The position numbers were made by a program, and so were the translations under genes. From positions 62,001 to 126,000 of the forward strand of contig JBMNIZ010000012.1 of NCBI GenBank assembly GCA_050951405.1: a DNA stretch of 64,000 nucleotides, in the 5' to 3' direction. The notes under the pieces were generated by a model. The model was not told the origin of the DNA. It saw nothing but the letters and a program-made list of their open reading frames with translations, and made no database searches. The DNA comes from JBMNIZ01 sp050951405 (GTDB taxonomy: Bacteria > Bacillota > DULZ01). Positions 44,711-53,417 of the stretch are shown in pieces (the stretch's first letter is position 1; the number at the start of each line of letters is the position of its first letter).

Positions 44711-45247
44711 CTATTCCACTCGATTCTTGAGATCTCTAGTGATATGATCGACCAAGACCTTTGCTTCCAATAGATGCAGTCCCGCCGTATTTTCCAGATA
44801 GCCCCGTATTTCTTGTTGAATCTCCGCAGTAGCTTGGGGAATGTTGATATCAGCTGCTACCTGTACCTGTAAAAAGACTGCCACCCCTTCCGGAACACAG
44901 CGAATTTTCGGCTTAACCTCCCGAACCCCTTTAATCTTCATAGCTGCTTTTTTTACCATTTGTTCAATGGCGACTACGCTGATTAAAACCTCACCTAATT
45001 CGCCCACCTCAACCAGAGCTCTTCCACCGGGCTCACGACGAAAGCCAGAAAAAAATAGGAATAAGGAGATGATCATGGTCAGGCCTGCCCCCAGAGCTAG
45101 TAGCCAGCGGGTCTGGTTTCCCTCCAACAGAGACTGAAAAGAAACCAGGGGCTCCTGCCAACCGAAAGCGATCAACATTAACAGGAAAGAAAAGGCGATG
45201 ATAATCAAGCTATAGATAATAAAAAAGATGCGCTCATATAGCTTCAT
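44711..45247 (-). CDS. amaP: Alkaline shock response membrane anchor protein AmaP
   Basis: A 178-aa protein with two N-terminal membrane helices (IFFIIYSLIIIAFSFLLML and LLALGAGLTMIISLFLFF), then a cytoplasmic Asp23-like domain (VAIEQMVKKAAMKIKGVREV). AmaP anchors Asp23 at the membrane in staphylococci. The ATG at 45247 follows AAAGGAG. The gene lies between asp23 and DUF2273 as usual. Confidence 0.9.
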   Translation of the reverse strand: MKLYERIFFIIYSLIIIAFSFLLMLIAFGWQEPLVSFQSLLEGNQTRWLLALGAGLTMIISLFLFFSGFRREPGGRALVEVGELGEVLISVVAIEQMVKKAAMKIKGVREVKPKIRCVPEGVAVFLQVQVAADINIPQATAEIQQEIRGYLENTAGLHLLEAKVLVDHITRDLKNRVE

Positions 45248-45267
45248 CGAGCAGGGCTCCTTTCCGT

Positions 45268-45678
45268 TCACTTCACCCGCTGTTGTTCTTCTTCCGGATG
45301 ATCCATTTGGGGAAAAGAAACCCCCTGTACATGCACATTGGTTTCCACGACTTTCAAGCCGGTCATGTTTTCTATGGCCTGCTTTACGTTTTGCTGTATG
45401 TTCAGAGCAACGTCGGGAATACGCACACCAAATTCCACAATGATGTGAATATCAACAGCGGTTTCTTTTTCTCCCACTTCCACTTTAACTCCTTTAGCCA
45501 GGTTTTTCCGGCCAAGCATCTCCACAATGCCTCCGGCAATTCCGCCGCTCATGCCGGCCACTCCCGGCACTTCTGTAGCTGCCAATCCGGCAATTACTGC
45601 CACCACTTCATCGGCGATTTTGATGGAACCGATATCCGTATGAATTTTGTTTTCTTCCGGCCGGCCTGCATCAACCAT
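45268..45678 (-). CDS. Asp23/Gls24 family envelope stress protein
   Basis: A 136-aa protein with the family core IGSIKIADEVVAVIAGLAA, TEVPGVAGM and a C-terminal VNVHVQGVSF-type strand. It corresponds to B. subtilis YqhY, beside accBC and nusB. A strong promoter lies upstream. Thought to act in envelope or lipid homeostasis; YqhY has been linked to acetyl-CoA carboxylase control. Confidence 0.93.
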   Translation of the reverse strand: MVDAGRPEENKIHTDIGSIKIADEVVAVIAGLAATEVPGVAGMSGGIAGGIVEMLGRKNLAKGVKVEVGEKETAVDIHIIVEFGVRIPDVALNIQQNVKQAIENMTGLKVVETNVHVQGVSFPQMDHPEEEQQRVK

Positions 45679-45733
45679 AGATATCCCTCACTTTCTATGC
45701 ATTTATTTCACCACTAAGTAATTACACTACCTT

Positions 45734-45763
45734 AGTATACCAAATTATGAGCTCCCTTGACAA
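45734..45763 (-). promoter_or_regulatory. Sigma-A promoter of the asp23-amaP-nusB operon
   Basis: TTGTCA (45763-45758), 18-nt spacer, TATACT (45739-45734), about 55 nt before the asp23 start. Confidence 0.75.
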
Positions 45764-45796
45764 TGAAAAGAGGCCTCCCATTTGTCAACTGCCTGC

Positions 45797-45840
45797 AAAA
45801 AAACAGAGAAACCAGGGAAGCCGCTAATAAGCCCTGGTTT
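45797..45840 (-). terminator. Terminator after accC
   Basis: A 9-bp stem AAACCAGGG/CCCTGGTTT (45840-45832 with 45817-45809) that includes the accC stop region, then CTCTGTTTTTTT. It ends the oadA-accB-accC operon. Confidence 0.8.
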
Positions 45841-47185
45841 TATTGCCCATTCTTCTTTGGATAAAGTTGGTATATATTTCTCCTTTGCGATAAAAAGCAT
45901 TATCCAGTATTTCCAGGTGAAAGGGGATGGTGGTCGGTACTCCTTCAATGACAAATTCCTCCAGGGCTCTCTTCATCCGCTCTATGGCATGGTTTCGCGT
46001 TTCTCCCCAAGCGATCAATTTTCCCAGGAGGGAGTCATATTGAGAGGGAACAGTATAACCTGGATAAAGGCAGCTATCCACTCGAATCCCAAAACCTCCT
46101 GGGGGCAAATATGCAGTAACGGTACCCGGGGCTGGCAAAAAATCCTTTTCCGGATCTTCTGCGTTGATGCGGCATTCAATAGCCCACCCATTAATGATAA
46201 TGTCTTCCTGCCGATAAGCCAAAGGGATGCCGGCAGCCAGCTTGATTTGTTCCTGGCCCAGATCAATACCGGTGACCATCTCGGTTACGGGATGCTCCAC
46301 CTGGAGGCGGGTATTCATTTCCATAAAATAAAACTGATTGTTCCGGTCCAGTAAGAACTCAACCGTTCCCAGGTTGTGATAATTGACTGCCTTAGCGGCG
46401 GCAACCGCTGCCTTCCCCATTTTTTCTCTTAACTCAGGGCTAAGACTGACAGAAGGTGCTTCCTCCAGAATCTTCTGGTGGCGCCGCTGGACAGAACAAT
46501 CTCTTTCACCCAGGTATACCACCCGACCCTCTTTATCCGCCACGATTTGCATCTCAATATGCCTTGGCTCTTCCAGGTATTTTTCCAGGTATACCCTTTC
46601 GTCCCCAAAAGTGACACCCGCTTCTTTTTGCGCCAACTGGATGGCCTTTTTCAGATCATTCTCATGGTGAGCGATTCTCATGCCTCGACCGCCACCGCCG
46701 GTGGAAGCTTTCACCATAATGGGAAAACCAATTTCTCTGGCTAAAGAAGAGGCCTCAGACCAGCTCTTTACCACCCCCGGTGACCCTGGTATGATTGGAA
46801 CCCCAGCCTGCTGCATGGTTTCTCGGGCACTGGCCTTGGCCCCCATTCTTTTCATTGCGGAGGCCGGAGGGCCGATAAAAGTGAGATCGGCTGCTGCGCA
46901 CATTTCGGCAAAATGCGGGTTTTCGGCAAGAAATCCATAACCGGGATGAATAGCTTCTGCTCCCGTTATTTTGGCTGCACTGATGATATTATGCATGTTT
47001 AAATAACTGCGGCTGGCAGGAGAGGGACCGATGCAGACGGCTTCATCAGCTAAGCGCACGTGCAAAGAATCTCGATCCGCTTCTGAGTAGACAGCCACGG
47101 GGCTTATGCCCAATTCCCGGCAGGCGCGAATTATTCTGACAGCAATTTCTCCTCTGTTGGCGATCAAGATTTTGGCAAAAACCAT
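45824..47185 (-). CDS. accC: Biotin carboxylase subunit
   Basis: A 453-aa ATP-grasp enzyme that carboxylates the biotin of BCCP. N-terminal FAKILIANRGEIAVRIIRAC, the glycine-rich ATP loop KASTGGGGRGMRI, the catalytic region YFMEMNTRLQVEHPVTEMV and the C-terminal domain are complete. ATG at 47185 with GGAG 7 nt upstream. Since the cluster has an OadA-type carboxyltransferase and no accA/accD, it may serve a split pyruvate carboxylase as well as, or instead of, fatty acid synthesis. Confidence 0.95.
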   Translation of the reverse strand: MVFAKILIANRGEIAVRIIRACRELGISPVAVYSEADRDSLHVRLADEAVCIGPSPASRSYLNMHNIISAAKITGAEAIHPGYGFLAENPHFAEMCAAADLTFIGPPASAMKRMGAKASARETMQQAGVPIIPGSPGVVKSWSEASSLAREIGFPIMVKASTGGGGRGMRIAHHENDLKKAIQLAQKEAGVTFGDERVYLEKYLEEPRHIEMQIVADKEGRVVYLGERDCSVQRRHQKILEEAPSVSLSPELREKMGKAAVAAAKAVNYHNLGTVEFLLDRNNQFYFMEMNTRLQVEHPVTEMVTGIDLGQEQIKLAAGIPLAYRQEDIIINGWAIECRINAEDPEKDFLPAPGTVTAYLPPGGFGIRVDSCLYPGYTVPSQYDSLLGKLIAWGETRNHAIERMKRALEEFVIEGVPTTIPFHLEILDNAFYRKGEIYTNFIQRRMGNKTRAY

Positions 47186-47189
47186 TTGC

Positions 47190-47628
47190 TTACTCCTCTT
47201 CAATCAGGAAAAGCTCCTGTCCATATTCTACAGGCTCGCCGTTTTCCACCAATATCTGCACAACTCTCCCGCTTACCTCCGCTTCAATTTCATTCATCAG
47301 CTTCATAGCTTCAATAATGCATACGGTCTGGCCCTTTTTCCACTGTGGCACCCAGCTCAACGAATGGCGGAGCGTCGGGGGAGGGGGACCGGTAAAAAGT
47401 CCCCACCATGGGCGATTTGATGACATGGGCTTTTGCAGCGGTAATCTCTTCACTGGTTTGGGGTAGGACCCTTTCAGTTGCCTGATTTACCGCCTCATTC
47501 TCCTGGTTATTCCCATTTCCATTATGCCTTTTCAGAGCCAACTTCATGTTTCCCATCTCCAGTTTAAGCTCCGAGAGACCGGAGGTATCCATAATTTCAA
47601 CCAGCTCTTTGATCTCATTTATGTTCAT
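47190..47628 (-). CDS. accB: Biotin carboxyl carrier protein, one frameshift
   Basis: About 145 aa. The N-terminus is MNINEIKELVEIMDTSGLSE with a Q/N-rich linker; the biotinyl domain has the biotin Lys in IIEAMKLMNEIEAEVSG. An extra G in GAAAAAGGGCCAG (47334-47332) shifts the last 45 codons; without it the frame is continuous. The ATG at 47628 has AGGAGG about 10 nt upstream. It appears fused in frame to oadA as read, probably because of an extra A (see oadA). Confidence 0.88.
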
Positions 47629-49038
47629 CTTGCTCTGCCCTCCTTGTATTCTTTCTGCTTTAATTTCCTGTTCCCCGTCTGTTTCTTGCCCAAGCTTTTT
47701 TTTGTTACGAATCTGGAAAAATTTCAAGGCTATCTGAGGAAACAGGCAGTAAGAAATCAAGTCCTCCTCGCTTTGGGCCAATCCCTCAATTTCCTTTCTT
47801 GCTTCTGCCAACCTTGGTTCCAGCAAGTCAGCAGGCCTGCAGTCAATGATTTGCTCATTTCCTATAATCTTCTTGATCAGCGCCGGATCAATGGGCCCCG
47901 GCGAACGTCCGTAGGATCCTTTAATGTAGGATTTGACTTCACCGGGTACCAGTTTATATCTGCTGCCAGTTAAGATATTAAGCACTGCCTGGGTACCGAC
48001 AATTTGACTGGTGGGGGTCACCAAGGGAGGATAGCCCAGCTCCTTCCTAACTCGGGGTATTTCCGCCAGCACCTCCGGCAGCCGATGAGCGGCTTTTTGC
48101 TCTTCCAGCTGGGAAACCAAGTTGGTGATCATTCCTCCTGGCACCTGGTGTTTAAAAACCCACATATCGGTGATTCTGGTTACTCCCCTTTCAAAACCCA
48201 TTTTTTTCCGTAAATCCTCGAAGTATTTGGCTATTTCAAAAAGTTGACCCAGATCCAGTCCCGTGTCGTAGGGAGTGCCGGACAGAGCCCGGACCAATGT
48301 CTCCACCGGTGGTTGGGAAGCGCCAAAGGCAAGAGGTACCGATGCAGTATCCACCACATCCACTCCCGCTTGGGCGGCCATTAAATAGGTGCCCATGGCC
48401 AGCCCCCCAATATAGTGGCTGTGCAGCTGGATGGGAACCTGCAGTTTTTCTTTAAAGAGCAGCACCAGTTCATAAGCTTGAAAAGGAGCCAAAAGGCCTG
48501 CCATATCTTTAATGCAGATAGAGTCAGCTCCCATTTGTTCCAGTTGGAGAGCCGTCTGTAAGAAAGTGTTCAGTGGTATGCACCGGACTGATGGTATAAA
48601 CCACCGTTCCCTGGACATGGGCCCCCTCCTTTTTGGCTGCTTCAATAGGAACTTCCATATTGCGGGGGTCATTGAGAGCATCAAAAATCCTTATAATATC
48701 AATACCATTTTCAACAGCTTTACCGATGAAAGGACTTAACCACATCATCGGGATAGTGCTGATAACCCACAAGAGACTGTCCCCTTAACAACATCTGCAG
48801 GCTGGTTTTTCTTCACTTTTTGACGGATCAGGCGTAAACGGTCCCAGGGATCTTCTTCCAGGTACCGCATGCACACATCAAAAGTGGCGCCCCCCCAGAC
48901 CTCCAAGGAATGGTATCCCAGCATTGTCCAAGCATTTCCAAAACAGGCAGTATATCCTTAATTCTCATCCTGGTGGCCCAAAGACTCTGGTGGGCATCTC
49001 GTAAAGTTGTATCAGTTAGTTTTAACCGGTCTAGTCAT
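47625..49038 (-). CDS. oadA: Pyruvate/oxaloacetate carboxyltransferase (OadA/PycB 5S-type), frameshifted
   Basis: A 5S carboxyltransferase barrel: LTDTTLRDAHQSLWATRMR, GYHSLEVWGGATFDVCMRY, IDIIRIFDALNDPRN, QMGADSICIKDMAGLL, LHSHYIGGLAMGTYL, then the conserved PYC_OADA domain (VPGGMITNLVSQL). Frame breaks near 49020, 48920, 48733 and 48568 look like single-base insertions. At the 3' end A8 (47703-47696) keeps oadA open into accB; with seven A the gene would stop at TGA 47627-47625, overlapping the accB ATG. No oadB/oadG is nearby, so a role in pyruvate carboxylation is more likely than sodium-pumping decarboxylation. Confidence 0.83.
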
Positions 49039-49111
49039 CTTCTCTTCCTCCCAAAAATAAACCCCCAGGCGGCTATCCCGAGGGGAAACAAAACCATCAC
49101 CGTTAGTGACC

Positions 49112-49140
49112 ATTATAGAATTCACTCTTTCCAGAATCAA
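49112..49140 (-). promoter_or_regulatory. Sigma-A promoter of oadA-accB-accC with a nearby dyad
   Basis: TTGATT (49140-49135), 17-nt spacer, TATAAT (49117-49112). Just downstream lies an imperfect dyad TCACtaacgGTGA (about 49109-49097), a possible operator at the transcription start. Confidence 0.7.
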
Positions 49141-49178
49141 TACTTTGGGGAGATGTATACATAATTCCTTATCAGAGA

Positions 49179-49745
49179 TCAACTCCTGTGCGATATGGTA
49201 ATTTTGGCCAGGGGGTATCCAGTGTTCCGGCTGACCAACTCAGCAATCCTAATTGAATCATCTTCCGTAAAGTTCTGATGGCGGACGATAATGGTCACCT
49301 GCCCTTGTTGCACTACCACTATAGCGTCTGCATATCCTTTGGCCATGATCAAGGCCTCCAGAGTTGATTCCTGGTTAAGGGAGCTGGTGATTTGCAGCAG
49401 CTTGGCCTGAGCCTCCTGTTTGATTTCAGCAGCAGAATTGGGATCGTTGATAAGAGACTGAAGTAGTTCAATCTCTTTAGCCCGCTGCCGGTCTCTTTCC
49501 AAGCGGTATTCAATAAAAAAATCATCTCCGCCTCCGTTAATTTCCCCTGGTTGAGAAAGACTGCCGGGGGAATTATCCCCGCTTTCGCTGCTGAGGATGG
49601 CCAAGTCTTCGCTCTCGGGAAGTTGAGTCGCAGAAAGATCCGCTTTTTGTTTTCTCTGGGCATCCGTGTAACCCAGATAGAGAAAAACTACCAGCAAGCC
49701 TGCTAAAAGCAACATGACTGCACGTCGAGAAGTAATAATGGTCAT
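49179..49745 (-). CDS. spoIIIAH: Stage III sporulation protein AH
   Basis: A 188-aa protein with one N-terminal membrane helix (VMLLLAGLLVVFLYLGY), an acidic linker and a YscJ/FliF-like ring domain (LEALIMAKGYADAIVVVQQG). In the mother cell it forms a channel with forespore SpoIIQ. Last gene of the complete spoIIIA operon. Confidence 0.95.
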   Translation of the reverse strand: MTIITSRRAVMLLLAGLLVVFLYLGYTDAQRKQKADLSATQLPESEDLAILSSESGDNSPGSLSQPGEINGGGDDFFIEYRLERDRQRAKEIELLQSLINDPNSAAEIKQEAQAKLLQITSSLNQESTLEALIMAKGYADAIVVVQQGQVTIIVRHQNFTEDDSIRIAELVSRNTGYPLAKITISHRS

Positions 49746-49750
49746 GACAG

Positions 49751-50347
49751 TTACCTTCCTTTCCTGGAAAAAACACTGATCCTATGGGCATCCAAATCAA
49801 GGACTGTTTCCACCGCCCGGAGGAGTTTCCGATGAACCAGGGGATCTCTTGCCCCGTCGGCGACCACCAGAACACCTTGAATGGCGGGCCTTTCCTCCCT
49901 TACTATCACCGGCTGTTCTTTACCCGTCTGTCCCGACTTAACTAATACCAATTGACCGGTAGAGTTGACTTCAGTGGTACCCCGCGATCCGCCTCCTTGA
50001 TCTTTTTCATTAATAGTCCGATTGGTTGAACTAACATTGACTGCATATTCATATCTGGTGCCTGAACCTAAAAAAACAGACACTGATACTTCCCCTGCTC
50101 CTTCGATTTGACACAAGATAGTCTCTAAACGCCTTTCGATTTCTTGTTCCATCTTGGAGATTTCGGATTCTGCCGGAGCCAAAGGCATTTCCAGAGCCGG
50201 CTGATCTTCATCAATTCCAGTTGTAGCCAGGTTGTCGATACCAATGAGGACGATGCCGATGAAAGCAGCTGCCGCAAGCCACAGTGCCAGTGGCAATTGG
50301 CTGGCATTAAGATTGAAAAATTTATTCCGGCCGCTGGCTTCTGACAC
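49751..50347 (-). CDS. spoIIIAG: Stage III sporulation protein AG
   Basis: A 198-aa membrane protein: one helix (LALWLAAAAFIGIVLIGI), then a ring-building domain (RLETILCQIEGAGEVSVSVFL, and AIQGVLVVADGARDPLVHRK). It forms large rings in the SpoIIIA-SpoIIQ feeding-tube complex. GTG start at 50347 with GAGGTG 7 nt upstream. Confidence 0.95.
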   Translation of the reverse strand: MSEASGRNKFFNLNASQLPLALWLAAAAFIGIVLIGIDNLATTGIDEDQPALEMPLAPAESEISKMEQEIERRLETILCQIEGAGEVSVSVFLGSGTRYEYAVNVSSTNRTINEKDQGGGSRGTTEVNSTGQLVLVKSGQTGKEQPVIVREERPAIQGVLVVADGARDPLVHRKLLRAVETVLDLDAHRISVFSRKGR

Positions 50348-50377
50348 TCCATCTCACCTCCGGATCATTCATAAAAT

Positions 50378-51037
50378 TTACCGAGCAGTTCCAATTGTTA
50401 CCCGGATACGCTCCCTTTGGATGCCAAAAAAATCGCTGATCACCTGAGTGATTTTTTGCGAAACGGCCTCATTCCCAGAAGCAGTAAACTGTTCTTCTTC
50501 ATTTAGGGGAAAAGGCCGGTATTCATGTTCATTAAGGGTCACTTGTACCCTTCTTACCTGCGGTATACTCTGGACCGGATCTCCCTCCCTGTGATCCAGT
50601 TGAACAATAATCTCCACAAAAGAAATATCTAAAAAATCAGCTTTTGCCGCAGCGAACTCCACCCTTGCTTCTGCCTCCTTCACTCCTGCTACCAAACTTG
50701 TTACAGCTTCGATTTGCTGTTCTGTTTTTTCCTTGAGTTCTTCGGCAACCAAATTTTGATGCTGTTGTGAGAGGCGGTCCGCCCTTGTCAGAATAGAATG
50801 GATTTCATTATCTCCTCTTATGGAGGATAGGGAAATGGATTCCAGTGCAAATCCCGTGTGAAAGATCTTTAATACCGGCTGGAGAACAGCCACGATGATG
50901 AAAAGCCCCATAACCAGTCTAATGTATTTGGCCATTTCCCCTTTGGCAGCCAGCAGTTCCATGAAGCAGGCCAAAATAACGATGAGGACAATGTTACGAA
51001 CTATTTCCTGTAATAAAGAGATCAATGTTTCCACCAA
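50378..51037 (-). CDS. spoIIIAF: Stage III sporulation protein AF
   Basis: A 219-aa protein with two N-terminal membrane helices and a cytoplasmic/intermembrane C-terminal domain (VRRVQVTLNEHEYRPFPL). TTG start at 51037; the ribosome binding site is not well spaced, so the exact start is open. Length is close to the family norm. Confidence 0.93.
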   Translation of the reverse strand: MVETLISLLQEIVRNIVLIVILACFMELLAAKGEMAKYIRLVMGLFIIVAVLQPVLKIFHTGFALESISLSSIRGDNEIHSILTRADRLSQQHQNLVAEELKEKTEQQIEAVTSLVAGVKEAEARVEFAAAKADFLDISFVEIIVQLDHREGDPVQSIPQVRRVQVTLNEHEYRPFPLNEEEQFTASGNEAVSQKITQVISDFFGIQRERIRVTIGTAR

Positions 51038-51054
51038 CCTTCAAGTCTTTCCTC

Positions 51055-52230
51055 CTAACGCAAGAGTACGGTCAAATTGCCCAAACCGGCGATAATGGCC
51101 AAAGCGATGAAAAACATCAGCCCCACGGAACTGACAGCGCCGAAAACCAATAATAAAGATCCGGCCAGGCTTTGCAACATTGCGGCAATAGGTCCCTCGC
51201 CAAAAGGTTGAATTAAAGCAGCAGCCAGCCGGTAAATAATTACTAAGGTAAGAATCTTCACCGCGGGGAGAAGGACTATCAGCACAATGACCATGACACC
51301 CACTAAACTCACTGCGTTTTTTAAAAATAGGGAAGTACCGGCTACCGCTTCCACTGCATCAGCAAAAAGTTTTCCCACTACTGGTACAAAGCTTCCGGTC
51401 ATGAATTTGGCAGTCCGCAAAGCAATTCCATCAGACACTGCTCCGGCCACCCCTTGAATGGTCAAAATACCGATGAATACTGTAAGAAACACCCCCAATA
51501 ATCCCAGAGTTAAATCTCTCAACAGATCAGCAAGGCGGCTCACTTGAAATTTATCCGAAATATGGTTGACAATGGCTAAAACTGCTGAAAAGTAGATTAG
51601 GGGAATAATCACATTTAGAGTTAAAGTGCTCAGAAGGCTCACCGCCGTAATGACAAGGGGATGCAACAGGGCCACCGTGGTGAACCCTCCTACAGCAGCC
51701 ATCAGGGTGAGTAGAACCGGAAGCAATGATTGGATAAAAGTGACCATTTGCTGCACAGCATTTTTCCCGATAGTGATAGCCAGGCTGAAGGAAGCCAGAG
51801 CAATAGAGATCAGGGCTAAATAAGTAACCGCATAAGCCATTTTCCCCGTGGTTCCTTCTTCAAAAGCCGCTTGGATATTTTGCAAGATACCGGCTATTAT
51901 TGCTAAGATGATGAGCTTGCCCAGTAGAGAGGAATTGGCCATCAATTCCTTAAAAAAGAAAGTTGCCAGGTTCTGTAAAATAGAAATCAGGTCCAAGGAA
52001 AGCTGGCCGGATTTTAGGTTTTCATAAATTTTGCTGATTTCCAGGCCGGGCAAATCCGCGCTCAGATCACGATCAAGCTGCCGAAGGAAAGTCTCCAGAT
52101 CTTCCAGATCCAGTTCTTCCAATTGATTGACCATTGCTTCAGCTGCCAACCGGTCTTGTGCTTGAGCGGGAAATAGAATTGTACTCCAGATCAAAAGCAA
52201 AAGGATAAGGGTGGCATAAAACTTATACAT
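51055..52230 (-). CDS. spoIIIAE: Stage III sporulation protein AE
   Basis: A 391-aa polytopic membrane protein with a signal-like N-terminus (LILLLLIWSTILFPAQA) and about seven further helices, the central integral membrane part of the SpoIIIA complex. GSFVPVVGKLFADAVEAVAG is characteristic. Confidence 0.96.
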   Translation of the reverse strand: MYKFYATLILLLLIWSTILFPAQAQDRLAAEAMVNQLEELDLEDLETFLRQLDRDLSADLPGLEISKIYENLKSGQLSLDLISILQNLATFFFKELMANSSLLGKLIILAIIAGILQNIQAAFEEGTTGKMAYAVTYLALISIALASFSLAITIGKNAVQQMVTFIQSLLPVLLTLMAAVGGFTTVALLHPLVITAVSLLSTLTLNVIIPLIYFSAVLAIVNHISDKFQVSRLADLLRDLTLGLLGVFLTVFIGILTIQGVAGAVSDGIALRTAKFMTGSFVPVVGKLFADAVEAVAGTSLFLKNAVSLVGVMVIVLIVLLPAVKILTLVIIYRLAAALIQPFGEGPIAAMLQSLAGSLLLVFGAVSSVGLMFFIALAIIAGLGNLTVLLR

Positions 52231-52241
52231 GACATTCCACC

Positions 52242-52631
52242 TTATGGTAACAGCCGGATAATAGTCTCTAAAATGGCCACCACAATGGGAATAGCCAAGA
52301 CAATGATCAAGACCTTGGCCGCAAATTCAACTCTGGAAGCAATTGCTGTTTCCCCTGCGTCCCGGCAGACCTGAGCTCCGAATTCAGCGATATAAGCGAT
52401 GCCGATGATTTTCAAAATAATGGCCAGGTAAAACTGATTCACTTGGGCCCGGTGGGCCAGCTCTTCCAAAATATTGATAATGTAAGCTATTTTGCCCAAA
52501 ACCGCCACGAAAAGGATGGTTCCCGCTAAAACGCTGACCAGCATGGCATACAAAGACGACTGGGCTTGCCGCAGGAATACGGCGATGAGAGCAGCCACCA
52601 AGGCCAGGGCCACATACTGCATGATCTCCAT
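52242..52631 (-). CDS. spoIIIAD: Stage III sporulation protein AD
   Basis: A small membrane protein of about 129 aa with four hydrophobic helices (MEIMQYVALALVAALIAVFL at the start; KIIGIAYIAEFGAQVCRDAGE in the middle). The ATG at 52631 fits the family start; the GTG at 52643 abuts the AAAGG site. Confidence 0.95.
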   Translation of the reverse strand: MEIMQYVALALVAALIAVFLRQAQSSLYAMLVSVLAGTILFVAVLGKIAYIINILEELAHRAQVNQFYLAIILKIIGIAYIAEFGAQVCRDAGETAIASRVEFAAKVLIIVLAIPIVVAILETIIRLLP

Positions 52632-52650
52632 TACTGCATACACCCTTTGC

Positions 52651-52860
52651 TTAATACAGGTTAAAGACCCGTTCTACCGCTTGAAATAAATCCATGATGG
52701 CAGGGATGGCCAACATAAAAACCACCGCTAAACCGGCCAACAGAATCATATAGGCATATTCGTCCCGTCCTGCCTGCCGCAAAAATGAATAAAAAATGGA
52801 GATGATGATGGCAATACTGGCGATTTTAAAAATCAAACTTACCTCTGGGACTGCCAACAT
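52651..52860 (-). CDS. spoIIIAC: Stage III sporulation protein AC
   Basis: A 69-aa protein with two membrane helices and the loop RQAGRDEYAYMI. The ATG at 52860 has GGAGG upstream. Part of the SpoIIIA channel. Confidence 0.95.
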   Translation of the reverse strand: MLAVPEVSLIFKIASIAIIISIFYSFLRQAGRDEYAYMILLAGLAVVFMLAIPAIMDLFQAVERVFNLY

Positions 52861-52874
52861 AATTAATGCCTCCT

Positions 52875-53405
52875 TTAATAAAGTAAAACCACCACGGCCA
52901 AGCCGATAAGCACTCCCATGGTCTGCCACATACGTTGGTTTTTCTCCCGTTCCATCTCGGCCTGGTTTTCTTGAACATAAAGCTGTTCCCGGATTAAACG
53001 CAGTTTTTTCAGCTGTTCCTTTTTATCCGATTGGCCCAATCCCACGCCAAAATCCCTTAAAATGCTCAGGTCCTGGCTGTTCAGGGCGGCTTTTGCCCGA
53101 AAAAGAAGCAAAGCCTCCGCCCAAGCTTCTTCCGCCGTAAGACCTTCACCCCTTCTCAGCCGGTGGGAAGTTTCTCGCAAAAGTATATTAATCGGGCTTT
53201 CTGCATTTGCGGCGATTTTATCTAAGGCTGCCGGCAAGGGAGTGGAGGAATAATTGATCTCCGTTTCGAGCATGACCAGGGAGGTCCTCAGTTTACGCAA
53301 CTGCTCGGGCCTTGCGGCCAGGTTCCTGGCAATGAGGTTGCCAAAAAAGCTGCTGGAAAAAACCAGTAAACAAGCACCCAGAACTTTGAGCACAGCTGCC
53401 GCCAC
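52875..53405 (-). CDS. spoIIIAB: Stage III sporulation protein AB
   Basis: A 176-aa protein with an N-terminal and a C-terminal membrane helix and a helical middle (LRKLRTSLVMLETEINYS; REQLYVQENQAEMEREKNQR), related to type II secretion GspF. Start may be the GTG at 53405 or at 53393, the latter about 11 nt after GGGGG. Confidence 0.93.
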   Translation of the reverse strand: MAAAVLKVLGACLLVFSSSFFGNLIARNLAARPEQLRKLRTSLVMLETEINYSSTPLPAALDKIAANAESPINILLRETSHRLRRGEGLTAEEAWAEALLLFRAKAALNSQDLSILRDFGVGLGQSDKKEQLKKLRLIREQLYVQENQAEMEREKNQRMWQTMGVLIGLAVVVLLY

Positions 53406-53417
53406 CCCCTTTTATTG

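Noticed and set aside
45824..47185. accC as part of a classical acetyl-CoA carboxylase operon only
   Set aside because: accA and accD are absent and a 5S carboxyltransferase is present, so a purely fatty-acid role is not supported by this window.
47190..49038. Programmed frameshifting in oadA/accB
   Set aside because: There are several breaks in one gene, mostly simple insertions, and no conserved slippery site plus stimulator; sequencing error is the better explanation, apart from the A8 run noted separately.
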